A stretch of 36,047 bases of DNA from Bacillota bacterium (lineage in GTDB: Bacteria > Bacillota > Limnochordia > Darwinibacteriales > Darwinibacteriaceae), in assembly GCA_012837925.1 (NCBI GenBank), contig DUQE01000177.1, positions 1-36,047 on the forward strand, read 5' to 3'. Below are positions 16,337 through 25,171 of this stretch, in pieces. The notes under the pieces were generated by a model. That model made no database searches, had not been told where the DNA came from, and saw nothing but the letters and a program-made list of their open reading frames with translations. Position 1 is the stretch's first letter. Each line of letters begins with the position of its first letter. A program made the translations under genes and the position numbers.

Positions 16337-16398
16337 TGGCTCCAAAAGATGGGGTCTGTCCCCCATTACATTTTGTTAACAATTAGGAGGCGAGATGT

Positions 16399-16950
16399 GT
16401 GAGGCGAGTGTTGATCGTGGTGGATATGCAAAATGACTTTGTGGACAAAGAGGGCGTCTTGGCTTCAGAAGCGGCACGGGAGATCGTTCCCTTTGTCAGG
16501 GAACGGGTGCAAAAGGCTCTGGGAGCTGGCGACGAGGTCGTTTTTACACTAGACACGCACCGGGAAGACGATGAGGAGTTCCAAAAGTTTGCACCCCATT
16601 GCCTGCGGGGCAGTTGGGGACAAGAACTCATACCAGACTTAAAGGATCTGGTAACGGGTGATGTAGCCGACCGCGTGCATTTTGTGGAAAAGAATCGCTA
16701 CAGCGCTTTCTTCGGTACAGACTTAGAAGACTTCTTGGGTCTGGGTGAGTCAAACCAGCGTGAAGCTGTGGATAAAGTGGAAATCGTAGGGGTTTGCACC
16801 AATATCTGCTGTTACTTTACCGCGGAAGAGCTGGCCAACCGTGATGTCCCAACCAGAGTGTATGAAAAGGGTGTAGCCAGTTTTGACGAGGCAGCCCACA
16901 AATTCGCCCTCGAACAGATGAAGTCCGTCCTGGGACTCGAAGTCGTTTAG
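16399..16950 (+). CDS. Isochorismatase-family cysteine hydrolase (nicotinamidase-like)
   Basis: VLIVVDMQNDFVDKEG, LDTH, KNRYSAFFGTDLEDFL, VGVCTNICCYFTAEE; SD AGGAGG before GTG 16399. Confidence 0.85.
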   Translation: MRRVLIVVDMQNDFVDKEGVLASEAAREIVPFVRERVQKALGAGDEVVFTLDTHREDDEEFQKFAPHCLRGSWGQELIPDLKDLVTGDVADRVHFVEKNRYSAFFGTDLEDFLGLGESNQREAVDKVEIVGVCTNICCYFTAEELANRDVPTRVYEKGVASFDEAAHKFALEQMKSVLGLEVV

Positions 16951-16969
16951 TCCAAGCAAAAATAAGGGT

Positions 16970-17003
16970 CCTCCATCGCTTTTCCAGTTGATGGAGGGTT
17001 TTG
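16970..17003 (+). terminator. Rho-independent terminator
   Basis: CCTCCATC...GATGGAGG followed by GTTTT. Confidence 0.75.
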
Positions 17004-17054
17004 CGCGTTTTTGTGGAAAAACCAAGGCATGGAAAGAGAATTGGAGAGGATCGC

Positions 17055-17285
17055 ATGAATCTTGCAGGAGATGGCAACATGGTTTACCTGTTGTTTGGAA
17101 CCCTGGTGGGAATCGTTCTAGGCATCAATATTGCAGTTTTGTACCATCGCTTTATCGGCAACAAGGCGAGAACGGAGACAAAACTGCGCGCCGAGATTCG
17201 TGAGCTCGAGAAGCGACTTAGACAAAAAGATGAATACATTGCGAAAGCAATTAAGAGTGTTAAAGACGAGAGGAGAGGATCTTGA
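17055..17285 (+). CDS. Small membrane-anchored coiled-coil hypothetical protein
   Basis: N-terminal TM (MVYLLFGTLVGIVLGINIAVLY) then charged helix; stop overlaps next ATG (TGATG). Confidence 0.6.
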   Translation: MNLAGDGNMVYLLFGTLVGIVLGINIAVLYHRFIGNKARTETKLRAEIRELEKRLRQKDEYIAKAIKSVKDERRGS

Positions 17286-17581
17286 TGAAGAAGGTCATGA
17301 AGACCACAGCCGCTGGAGGAGTCGGGTTTTTAGCAGGAATCTTACTGGAGCAAGGTTTGGAAAGCCTCACGGGTTTGGATTTCGTTGATGGTCTATTTGC
17401 CGTGAGCGGTTCTATTCTGGCAGCGCTCTCAGTCAATAAAGAGCTCGTCAAGGCTGCCTCGCGCAATATTGAGCAGATGTTTGGCAAAGATCCCTTAGAG
17501 ATTTCTGAAAGTGAGTGGAGGCAGTTCAAAGAGGTCAATCCCAAGACGGCCGAGTGGCTAGAAAAGGCCTTGAAGATCTAA
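17285..17581 (+). CDS. Hypothetical protein (Gly/Ala-rich N-terminal hydrophobic segment)
   Basis: MKKVMKTTAAGGVGFLAGILLEQGLESLTGLDFVDGLFAVSGSILAALSVNKELVKAASRNIEQMF...; tightly coupled to both neighbours. Confidence 0.6.
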   Translation: MKKVMKTTAAGGVGFLAGILLEQGLESLTGLDFVDGLFAVSGSILAALSVNKELVKAASRNIEQMFGKDPLEISESEWRQFKEVNPKTAEWLEKALKI

Positions 17582-17582
17582 G

Positions 17583-18023
17583 ATGATTCCGTCTCTATCA
17601 CTCCTAACGGGCATTGTGACTGGGCTGGCGACGAAGATTGGTCTTGCTTATTTGCGAGAGCATGGTTACATGCCCCAGTCGGTCTATGTGAACAAGGCCC
17701 TGAAGGCACTCGAAGACGATGATCTTGATGAAGCGATCCGCAACTATAACTTAGCCACCGCCAAGAAACGCAGCACAGATCGTACAGAGATTGCCTACGA
17801 AATCATCTCGCAAGCTATTATGATCCGCATCGATAAGATCCAGGCTAGACTTGATGCGATTGACCAAGTCCTGCATCCACCGGTCTTGTCACTTCAGTAT
17901 TGGCGGAATCTCCTACCGCGGAATCGACCGCAGCTCGAGTCTCTGCAGGAAGAACGATCGGGCTTTGAAGAGGCCGTTCTCGTGCTTCAACGTATCAAGA
18001 ATCAACTGTCCGAAAGAACGTAA
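17583..18023 (+). CDS. Hypothetical helical (TPR-like) membrane-associated protein
   Basis: N-terminal hydrophobic segment; VNKALKALEDDDLDEAIRNYNLATAKKR resembles one TPR unit. Confidence 0.6.
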   Translation: MIPSLSLLTGIVTGLATKIGLAYLREHGYMPQSVYVNKALKALEDDDLDEAIRNYNLATAKKRSTDRTEIAYEIISQAIMIRIDKIQARLDAIDQVLHPPVLSLQYWRNLLPRNRPQLESLQEERSGFEEAVLVLQRIKNQLSERT

Positions 18024-18046
18024 ACGCCCCGATCAAGGGGCGTTTC
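18023..18046 (+). terminator. Rho-independent terminator
   Basis: AACGCCCC-gatcaa-GGGGCGTTT. Confidence 0.75.
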
Positions 18047-18057
18047 TGCTAATCATC

Positions 18058-18558
18058 CTAGTCATCATCACTGTCGCTGTCGTCATTTTCTCGATCACGA
18101 TCGACGTCCAGTTCAATGGAGCGCTCCGTTCCGTCAACCAGTTCGTATTCAAGTTCGAACTCCCTCACATCCGCCTGGTGAATGCTGAGCTGATCAAGTA
18201 TCCCCTGGATGAGAGTCAACGGCTCACTCGTGGTTAGGGGAGGAGACGACTCGATGACGACTCGAACCCCTTCAAGCGCATCGTCACCGGAGAGGTTTTC
18301 ATTGCGGTCATCTCTGCGCAGCTCAACCATGGGAGAACCCTCACCACGGGCCATGTAACGCAGCTCAATCTCGCTATCATCGCGCAACTCGATTTCCAGC
18401 TCCAGTGTAGCCACTTGCTCTAAGGAGTTCTCGGCGCCTCCAACCTGTGATTGGAGCATCTCTGGCTCAGGTCCTTGGCTCAGAAGACTCCGAGCACCAG
18501 CCAAGACTGTCAGGAACACAATGATCATGACGACTGGGCCATAACCCTTGAACTTCAT
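18058..18558 (-). CDS. YusW-like exported/membrane-anchored protein with acidic C-terminal tail
   Basis: N-terminal TM; VREFELEYELVDGTERSIELDVDRDRENDDSDSDDD; YusW assignment is tentative. Confidence 0.5.
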   Translation of the reverse strand: MKFKGYGPVVMIIVFLTVLAGARSLLSQGPEPEMLQSQVGGAENSLEQVATLELEIELRDDSEIELRYMARGEGSPMVELRRDDRNENLSGDDALEGVRVVIESSPPLTTSEPLTLIQGILDQLSIHQADVREFELEYELVDGTERSIELDVDRDRENDDSDSDDD

Positions 18559-18684
18559 ACTGATTTCCCCTTTTCGTCATTCTTGACTGTATCTTGCCCA
18601 GAACGCCTGACTTCTATCTGCTCAGCAGGATCTTTTGACCCGTGGAAGAATTGAAGAAAAACAATCCTGAACAGGGGGATACCC

Positions 18685-19488
18685 ATGATCCAATTTCGCA
18701 ACAGGTTGCCTATTCTAATGACCGTGATGATAATTCTAATGCTGTTTGCGGTGTCAAATGCGATCGTACACGCTGAAGAAGCCCGATACTCCTTTGCAGT
18801 TGTCAAACGCTATCCCCATGATCCTCAAGCCTTCACCCAAGGGTTGGTCTTTCATGATGGCTCCTTGTATGAAGGAACCGGATTATATGGCCGTTCTTCT
18901 CTGCGTAAAGTGCGTTTGGAAGACGGTGTAGTGCTAGACCAGGTACTTCTTGAGCAAGAGTACTTTGGTGAAGGGATCACCATTCTGGGAGATCACATCG
19001 TGCAACTGACCTGGAGGGAAAACAAGGGCTTCGTCTATGACTTGGAGACTCTGGAAAAAACCGAGACCTTTGACTATGCAGGGGAGGGGTGGGGTCTCAC
19101 CACAGACGGAACGTATTTGATTATGAGCGATGGTTCCCATGTACTAACGTACCTCGATTCAGAAACCTTTCAGCCCGTCAGGCATCTGGAGGTCCGAGGA
19201 GAGGCAGGACCCGTTCGTAACCTGAACGAACTAGAGTATATTCCTGGAGATAAAGGAGAAATCTTCGCCAATGTCTGGTTCGATGATCGAATCTGTCGTA
19301 TCGACCCCGAGACGGGTACAGTCCTGGGTTGGATTGACTTAAGGGACTTGTGTGAGGAGGAGCGAGCACTACGCGGCGGTGAAGACGTTTTAAACGGCAT
19401 TGCCTATGACGCCGCCAATGATCGTCTGTTTGTGACTGGCAAACTCTGGCGGAATGTGTACGAAATCGAGCTTGAGCTTGAAGAGTAA
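18685..19488 (+). CDS. Glutaminyl-peptide cyclotransferase (glutamine cyclotransferase family)
   Basis: Signal peptide, then YPHDPQAFTQGLVFHDGSLYEGTGLYGRSSLRKV...EGWGLTTDGTYLIMSDGS...NELEYI...IFANVW...VLNGIAYD...FVTGKLW. Confidence 0.92.
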   Translation: MIQFRNRLPILMTVMIILMLFAVSNAIVHAEEARYSFAVVKRYPHDPQAFTQGLVFHDGSLYEGTGLYGRSSLRKVRLEDGVVLDQVLLEQEYFGEGITILGDHIVQLTWRENKGFVYDLETLEKTETFDYAGEGWGLTTDGTYLIMSDGSHVLTYLDSETFQPVRHLEVRGEAGPVRNLNELEYIPGDKGEIFANVWFDDRICRIDPETGTVLGWIDLRDLCEEERALRGGEDVLNGIAYDAANDRLFVTGKLWRNVYEIELELEE

Positions 19489-19504
19489 AGGAGGCATGGT
19501 TGTG

Positions 19505-20260
19505 ATGGACTTGCGATACTATCAAGACAAGGTTGTGGTTGTGACAGGTGCTGGACAAGGAATCGGCCGGGGTGTGGCTGAGGCCTATGCTGCGCAGGGA
19601 GCCAAAGTCGTTATTGCAGAGCTCCACGACGACTTGGGCTTGGACACGGAAACTTTCATAAGGGAGCAAGGTGGCAAGGCCCTTCATGTCCGAACCGATG
19701 TATGTGATCCGGACCAGATCGTCGAACTCATGAAAACAGTACAAGAACGTTTCGGAACGATCCATATCTTGATCAATAACGCTGGCGTATCCCGTTTTGG
19801 CTCTCCCTATGAACTGACGGTGGAGGAATGGGACACCGTCATTAACACGAACTTGCGCAGTACCTTTCTGTGCTCGCGGGAAGCCGCTAAGATCATGCGC
19901 CGGCATAACGAAGGCTCTATTGTGAACATTGCATCGACACGAGCCTTTCAATCAGAAGAAAACTCTGAAGCCTACGCAGCGTCGAAAGGTGGGATCATCT
20001 CCTTGACCCATGCCCTGGCCGCATCACTGGCCCACGATAGTATACAGGTCAACTCCATAAGCCCAGGTTGGATCGAGACCAAGAACTGGGACGATCTCCG
20101 TGATATCGACCATGTCCAGCATTGGTCTGGTCGGGTTGGAAAAGTAGTGGATATAGCTAACGCCTGTTTGTTCCTGACCCACCCTGCCAATCGCTTTGTT
20201 AATGGTACCAACCTAACAATCGATGGAGGAATGACGAAGACGATGATCTACGTGCCCTAG
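19505..20260 (+). CDS. Short-chain dehydrogenase/reductase (SDR)
   Basis: VVVTGAGQGIGRGVAEAYA, NNAG, YAASKGG, NSISPGWIET. Confidence 0.92.
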   Translation: MDLRYYQDKVVVVTGAGQGIGRGVAEAYAAQGAKVVIAELHDDLGLDTETFIREQGGKALHVRTDVCDPDQIVELMKTVQERFGTIHILINNAGVSRFGSPYELTVEEWDTVINTNLRSTFLCSREAAKIMRRHNEGSIVNIASTRAFQSEENSEAYAASKGGIISLTHALAASLAHDSIQVNSISPGWIETKNWDDLRDIDHVQHWSGRVGKVVDIANACLFLTHPANRFVNGTNLTIDGGMTKTMIYVP

Positions 20261-20349
20261 CCAACACCTGGGCAGGAAAACTGACAGACATCGGTGAATA
20301 GTAAAATATGACCAGAATTTACCTATGACAAGACAAGGAGGGACTTTTC

Positions 20350-23300
20350 GTGGCTTCTGGTTCACTTATTTTTTCCATGCTGTTTCTCCTTGCCTTTGGA
20401 GCCTACTTGTTCATGGGTATCTTCATCAGGCAATTGGACGTCAAGGGAAATCTCAATCGCTGGTTTTTCACCGTCTGCATGGCCCTTAGTTTTTGGTCGT
20501 TGGGATTTGCCATGGCCAACTCCGCTCCGAATCTCGAGACAGCACTGTTTTGGCGGCGTTTCTCGGCCTTGGGTTGGACGATCGTCTTCACTGTTTTGTT
20601 TCGTCTGTTCCTGCTTTTGATCCGGGATGACTTTGGACAGAAAAAATGGTATTATCGCGTGCTGTTTCATGTTCCTGCGGCGATCTGTCTCTACGTCTTT
20701 TCGATCTCTGACACCCTCGCACCAGCCCAGTATAATCTAGTGCTGCGAGACACCGGTTGGGTGAACGTCGCCCTCAATAGTGGCTGGGACTGGTTCTTCT
20801 ATGTCTACTATGTAACATACTTCTTGGGAAGTATCGGCGCACTGGTGGTGTGGAGAAAGCGATCGCCAGATCCGAGTGTGCACATCCAGAGTAGACTCAT
20901 TGTGCGTTCCTTGCTCATAGCCTTCGTTTTGGGGACAGCCTTCGATGTCATTCTTAGTGCCTTCCTGAGTACCCCTTTACCTCAGATAGCCCCACTTTTG
21001 ACCTTGATACCCATGGGAACCACATACTACGTGATCAGGCGGTATCGCTTTTTGATGTCGGAGGCGGCAAAAAACGTCGATCTGATTCTGGATGGGGGAA
21101 CCAGAGGGAGACTCTACTACTACCTGGGCCTGGCGTTCTTGGCTGTGGGAATCGTGAACTTCCTGCCTATCTTTCTTCCTGGACTGTGTCCGGCCGACGT
21201 TCCTGCATCGTACCGAGCGCAGGTAAGTGTGATCTTGTTCGGACTTGGTTTGCTCATTCTAGCCGTCAAGGATCTCAAGCGCGAAGATCTCCGCGACGTC
21301 ATCATCCTCATCATTACTCTTGTTTCGATACCGGCCACCACATTTCGTTACGTAGACTATGCAGGGGTCACTCTGTGGGCCTTGCCCATGCTCCTATTAA
21401 TCGTCGCTCTGGTTTTTGACAACAAGCTACCCCTGGTTCTAGTGACGGTCACGGCTGTGGGAACGCAGCTGATTTTATGGAATGTCACAGAGCGAGCAGC
21501 TGTCCTGCACAATCATTCGGACTTTGTGGTACGTATTGGCCTTCTTCTAGTTGCCTACTGGTTGGGCAGCATCGTCAACAAGATCTATGTAGACCGCCTG
21601 AGGGACAATATCGAAAAGGCCACTATGCAAGAGATGATCTCCGATACCTCCTTTGCGTTCATGGCCATTGACCAAGACAATCTGCATGAAAAGATCGATC
21701 ACTTACTGCAGAGAGCGGCGCGCACCTTCGAGGTAGACTGCGCAGTGCTGTGCAAAATTCACGATGGTAACGCAATTTCTGTCGCCAATCAATGGTGTCG
21801 CGACGGCAGCTCCCATCGTCTGCAAGCTGAATTGCACCCTGCGGTAGTGGACGCGTTGAAGGGGAGCGGTTTTTTCCATACAAAGAATGCTGCTGAGCTC
21901 TTTACGGCTGCAACGGTCAGCATACAAAATGAGGATATCCAGAGGGTGCAATCCTTCGTATCCATACCTATCGAGGAAGACGGCGACATCACAGGATTTT
22001 TGGGTTTTGCCTCCTTAGAGAAGACGAAAGAGTGGTCTAGTGCCAGTCTCGAAGCACTACGAGTACTGGGCAATCTCGTGTCGGATGCGATGATCAGGGT
22101 TCGTGCAGAGCAAGAGATTCAATTCTTAGCGTACTATGATGAATTAACAGGGCTGCCGAATCGTACTTTGTTTTCTGACAGACTGAACCAGGCCCTCCAT
22201 GTAGCCCGGCGCAGCGAGGTTTTTGTCGGAGTCATGTTCGTCAATCTCGATAGTTTCAAAATGGTCAACGATACCATGGGCCACGAACACGGAGACCAAA
22301 TCCTGCTTGAGGTTGCGCAGGCGATGGAACAGAGGTTGCGAAAAATGGATACAGTTGCCCGTTTTGGCGGCGACGAGTTCATGATCATGGTCAACAATAT
22401 TGCTCGTAGCGATGACATTCATGCTGTGGCCGAGAAGGTCATGGACGTGTTTGACGAACCCTTTGTGGTCGAAGGACAGGAGTTTTTTATGACGGCCAGC
22501 GCTGGTGTGGCCTTATTCCCCGTTGATGGTGATGATGCAGAAACCCTGATCAAGAACGCTGATCTCGCCATGCGACGTGCGAAGGTGGATGGGAAGAACC
22601 AATACGTTCTGTGTACTGCCGACATGAAGGAAGAGGTCAAACGCAATATGAAGATTGCCAACAGCCTCTTTAGGGCCCAGGCCCGGGGTGAGCTGTTCCT
22701 GCAGTACCAACCCCAGGTGCGCATTGACACGGGAGAGCTGATTGGACTGGAGGCGCTTCTGCGCTGGAATCACCCGGAGTTGGGGATGATTCCTCCCAGT
22801 GTCTTCATACCCATGGCTGAAAAAAACGGCCTGATCAACAGTATCGGTGAGTGGGTATTACATACTGCGGCCAAACAGAACAAGATGTGGCACGATTCGG
22901 GTTTCCCGCGCGTTCCTGTGTCCGTTAACCTCTCTGTTGTGCAGCTCCTGGATCCGCGTATTGTGGAAAAAGTACGCAACGTGTTGGACAAAACCGGACT
23001 CAGTCCCGAATATCTGGGTTTAGAAATCACCGAGAACGTGGCCATCAAAGAAGTAACTCACATTATCGATACGTTCAACCGCCTGCGCGGGCTTGGATTG
23101 TTCATTACGATCGACGACTTTGGGACAGAGTATTCATCGCTCAGTCGTCTTAAAGCGCTTCCGATTGATGGTATAAAGATCGATCTGCACTTTATCCAAA
23201 GCCTGGAGAAGAGCAAGAAAGACCAGGCCATTACCGAGGTGATCATCAATCTGGCCAAGAGCCTGGGCGTAGGTGTCCTGGCGGAAGGCGTTGAGACGGC

Positions 23301-23424
23301 TGCACAAGCGGAATTTTTGAACCTCAGGCAATGTGATGCGGCACAGGGTTACTATTACTTTAAACCGATGCCCGCTGAGGACATCGAAGCGATGATGAGA
23401 GCAAGAATGCAGGAGCTCAGTTAG
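20350..23424 (+). CDS. 7TM sensor - GAF - GGDEF - EAL bifunctional-type c-di-GMP protein
   Basis: N-terminal multi-TM region; GAF-like segment; ARFGGDEFMIMV (intact GGDEF); IGLEALLRW...LEITENVA...DDFGTEYSSLSRLKALPIDGIKID...EGVE (intact EAL). Confidence 0.92.
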   Translation: MASGSLIFSMLFLLAFGAYLFMGIFIRQLDVKGNLNRWFFTVCMALSFWSLGFAMANSAPNLETALFWRRFSALGWTIVFTVLFRLFLLLIRDDFGQKKWYYRVLFHVPAAICLYVFSISDTLAPAQYNLVLRDTGWVNVALNSGWDWFFYVYYVTYFLGSIGALVVWRKRSPDPSVHIQSRLIVRSLLIAFVLGTAFDVILSAFLSTPLPQIAPLLTLIPMGTTYYVIRRYRFLMSEAAKNVDLILDGGTRGRLYYYLGLAFLAVGIVNFLPIFLPGLCPADVPASYRAQVSVILFGLGLLILAVKDLKREDLRDVIILIITLVSIPATTFRYVDYAGVTLWALPMLLLIVALVFDNKLPLVLVTVTAVGTQLILWNVTERAAVLHNHSDFVVRIGLLLVAYWLGSIVNKIYVDRLRDNIEKATMQEMISDTSFAFMAIDQDNLHEKIDHLLQRAARTFEVDCAVLCKIHDGNAISVANQWCRDGSSHRLQAELHPAVVDALKGSGFFHTKNAAELFTAATVSIQNEDIQRVQSFVSIPIEEDGDITGFLGFASLEKTKEWSSASLEALRVLGNLVSDAMIRVRAEQEIQFLAYYDELTGLPNRTLFSDRLNQALHVARRSEVFVGVMFVNLDSFKMVNDTMGHEHGDQILLEVAQAMEQRLRKMDTVARFGGDEFMIMVNNIARSDDIHAVAEKVMDVFDEPFVVEGQEFFMTASAGVALFPVDGDDAETLIKNADLAMRRAKVDGKNQYVLCTADMKEEVKRNMKIANSLFRAQARGELFLQYQPQVRIDTGELIGLEALLRWNHPELGMIPPSVFIPMAEKNGLINSIGEWVLHTAAKQNKMWHDSGFPRVPVSVNLSVVQLLDPRIVEKVRNVLDKTGLSPEYLGLEITENVAIKEVTHIIDTFNRLRGLGLFITIDDFGTEYSSLSRLKALPIDGIKIDLHFIQSLEKSKKDQAITEVIINLAKSLGVGVLAEGVETAAQAEFLNLRQCDAAQGYYYFKPMPAEDIEAMMRARMQELS

Positions 23425-23439
23425 TTGGCGGGTGAAGTG

Positions 23440-24219
23440 ATGACAAGGTTCAACCATACCATTATCATGACACTTTTAGTCATTGTCATATGTCTAGTGA
23501 TTGGCTGTGCCACGTGGCAGTCATTTCAGAAGGTCGGAGAGATCTACCAGGCCGAATCGGAACACTCGCCAGGCATAGATAGTGGGAAGATATCGATCCT
23601 TATTTCCTTACGGCAAGTGTTGCTGTTGGTACTCTTGGTTCTTGTGGCACTGGGGATTGTGCTCGTAGCAGAACACCTCTACATTCGGGAAAACACCAAA
23701 CAGCTGGAGGTAGCAGTTAACAGTGATATGCTCACAGGTGCATGCAGTCGCCGCTACGGTAGCGATTGCCTCGTGGAGGCCTTCCGGGAGTTCCGGGAAA
23801 CGGGCGTGAGTCCAGCCGTCGTAGCCTTTGATCTCGATCACCTTAAGGCAATCAACGATTCGTGTGGCCACATCATGGGTGATACGGTGCTACAAGGCGT
23901 TGTTTCCGTCGTTTATCAGAACATTGGCGATGCAGATTTGATTATCCGTTGGGGCGGCGATGAGTTTGTAGCTTTGCTCCACGGAGTTGACTCCAGCACG
24001 ATTGGCGACGTGGGGGAGAAGCTTGTGGAAGCCGTTTCTTCCACAGAGTTTCAGTTTGGTTACAGGATGATTTCGCCAAGTATTTCTCTAGGGGCGTCTT
24101 TCTTTTCTCCTACCGACACAAGTTTTGCTGACGCCTTAAGCAGGGCGGACGCCGCGCTCTATCAAGCGAAGAAACTGGGAAAAAATAGGTCTTGTGTTGC
24201 GGAATCCGACACAATCTGA
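23440..24219 (+). CDS. Membrane-anchored GGDEF diguanylate cyclase
   Basis: Two hydrophobic segments; DMLTGACSRR...FDLDHLKAIND...IIRWGGDEFVALL; start 15 nt after the previous stop. Confidence 0.9.
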   Translation: MTRFNHTIIMTLLVIVICLVIGCATWQSFQKVGEIYQAESEHSPGIDSGKISILISLRQVLLLVLLVLVALGIVLVAEHLYIRENTKQLEVAVNSDMLTGACSRRYGSDCLVEAFREFRETGVSPAVVAFDLDHLKAINDSCGHIMGDTVLQGVVSVVYQNIGDADLIIRWGGDEFVALLHGVDSSTIGDVGEKLVEAVSSTEFQFGYRMISPSISLGASFFSPTDTSFADALSRADAALYQAKKLGKNRSCVAESDTI

Positions 24220-24239
24220 CTCTAGAATCGTCTTGCTGT

Positions 24240-24247
24240 GCCGATAA
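24240..24247 (+). promoter_or_regulatory. Sigma28 (SigD)-type -10 element
   Basis: GCCGATAA, exact match to sigma28 -10 consensus, 30 nt before ATG 24277; -35 is poor. Confidence 0.45.
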
Positions 24248-24276
24248 AGAAGGTAGAAGTACGAGGAGGTGGAAGC

Positions 24277-24570
24277 ATGAAGATCACAGACCGAGTGCAG
24301 ATTCGACCCGAAACGGTGGAACTTCTGGAAGGTCGTACTCCCAAACTAGCTCCTAAGCAAGTGGATAACGTAGAAGATATCAACTTTAAGGGGAGCAAGG
24401 AACATCATCGACTCAGCTTCCAGTACAACAAGGACTTAGGAGAGAATGTCGCTCTGTTGATTGATAACAAAACGGGCAAGGCTGTGAAGCATTCACCGTC
24501 GGCCACACAGGTTGATCATAAGATTCGTATCAGGCGATTGATCGGATTGCATGTTGACAGAAAGGCCTAG
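24277..24570 (+). CDS. FlaG-like protein
   Basis: HHRLSFQYNKDLGENVALLIDNKTGKAVKHSP...RRLIGLHVDRKA resembles the FlaG C-terminal domain (L.F..ded.g...V.viD..TGevi..iP...GL.vD.KA). Confidence 0.6.
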   Translation: MKITDRVQIRPETVELLEGRTPKLAPKQVDNVEDINFKGSKEHHRLSFQYNKDLGENVALLIDNKTGKAVKHSPSATQVDHKIRIRRLIGLHVDRKA

Positions 24571-24596
24571 ATAAGACAACGAAAAGGAGTATGCCC

Positions 24597-25115
24597 ATGA
24601 CGTTCTTGGACCTGGCAGCTAAGAGGTATTCGCTGCGTACGTTTAGCGACAGACCCGTGGAAAAAGACAAGATTTTGCAGCTTCTAGAGGCAGCACGACT
24701 AGCCCCGAGTGCGGTAAATTATCAGCCCCATCACTTTATTGTCATCACGGATGAGGCACTGAAGGCGAAGATTGCGCAAGGCTACTCGCGAGAATGGTTT
24801 GCCAAGGCACCAGTTGTCATTGTTGCCTGCGGTGATCATGAAACGTCTTGGAAACGTCGAGACGGTAAAGACCATGTTGATGTAGATGTGGCCATTGCTG
24901 TTGATCACCTAACACTGGCCGCCGTCGAACTGGGACTCGGGACCTGTTGGGTTTGTGCCTTTGATGCAGCGCATGTCCATGCAGCGCTAGAACTTCCTGA
25001 ACATGTAGAGCCCATCGTTCTCATTCCTCTAGGGTATCCCCTTGATGAGAAGGTGCCCGATAAGAAGAGGAAAGAGCTAGACGAGCTTGTTAGTTGGAAC
25101 GGATATCACCTCTAA
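24597..25115 (+). CDS. Nitroreductase family protein
   Basis: AAKRYSLRTFSDRPVEKDKILQLLEAARLAPSAVNYQPHHFIVI...DHLTLAAVELGLGTCWVCAFD. Confidence 0.92.
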   Translation: MTFLDLAAKRYSLRTFSDRPVEKDKILQLLEAARLAPSAVNYQPHHFIVITDEALKAKIAQGYSREWFAKAPVVIVACGDHETSWKRRDGKDHVDVDVAIAVDHLTLAAVELGLGTCWVCAFDAAHVHAALELPEHVEPIVLIPLGYPLDEKVPDKKRKELDELVSWNGYHL

Positions 25116-25121
25116 AATAGA

Positions 25122-25158
25122 GAAGGGCCGGGCACCGAGGAACGGTGTCCGGCTCTTC
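25122..25158. terminator. Strong hairpin between convergent genes (likely bidirectional terminator)
   Basis: GAAGgGCCGGgCACCG-aggaa-CGGTGtCCGGCtCTTC; no strong T-tract. Confidence 0.5.
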
Positions 25159-25171
25159 GCGAAGTCACGAA

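Noticed and set aside
19178-19951. 257-aa minus-strand ORF (also 12461-13264, 7762-8319, 695-1198 and similar)
   Set aside because: Antisense shadows of strongly supported CDSs (cyclotransferase/SDR, pdhC, GH94, EAL); no recognisable domains and no good SD.
20300-20350. Possible sigma28 promoter (TAAA-N15-ACCTATGA) upstream of the 7TM-GGDEF-EAL gene
   Set aside because: -10 matches only about 5/8 of GCCGATAA; not distinguishable from chance.
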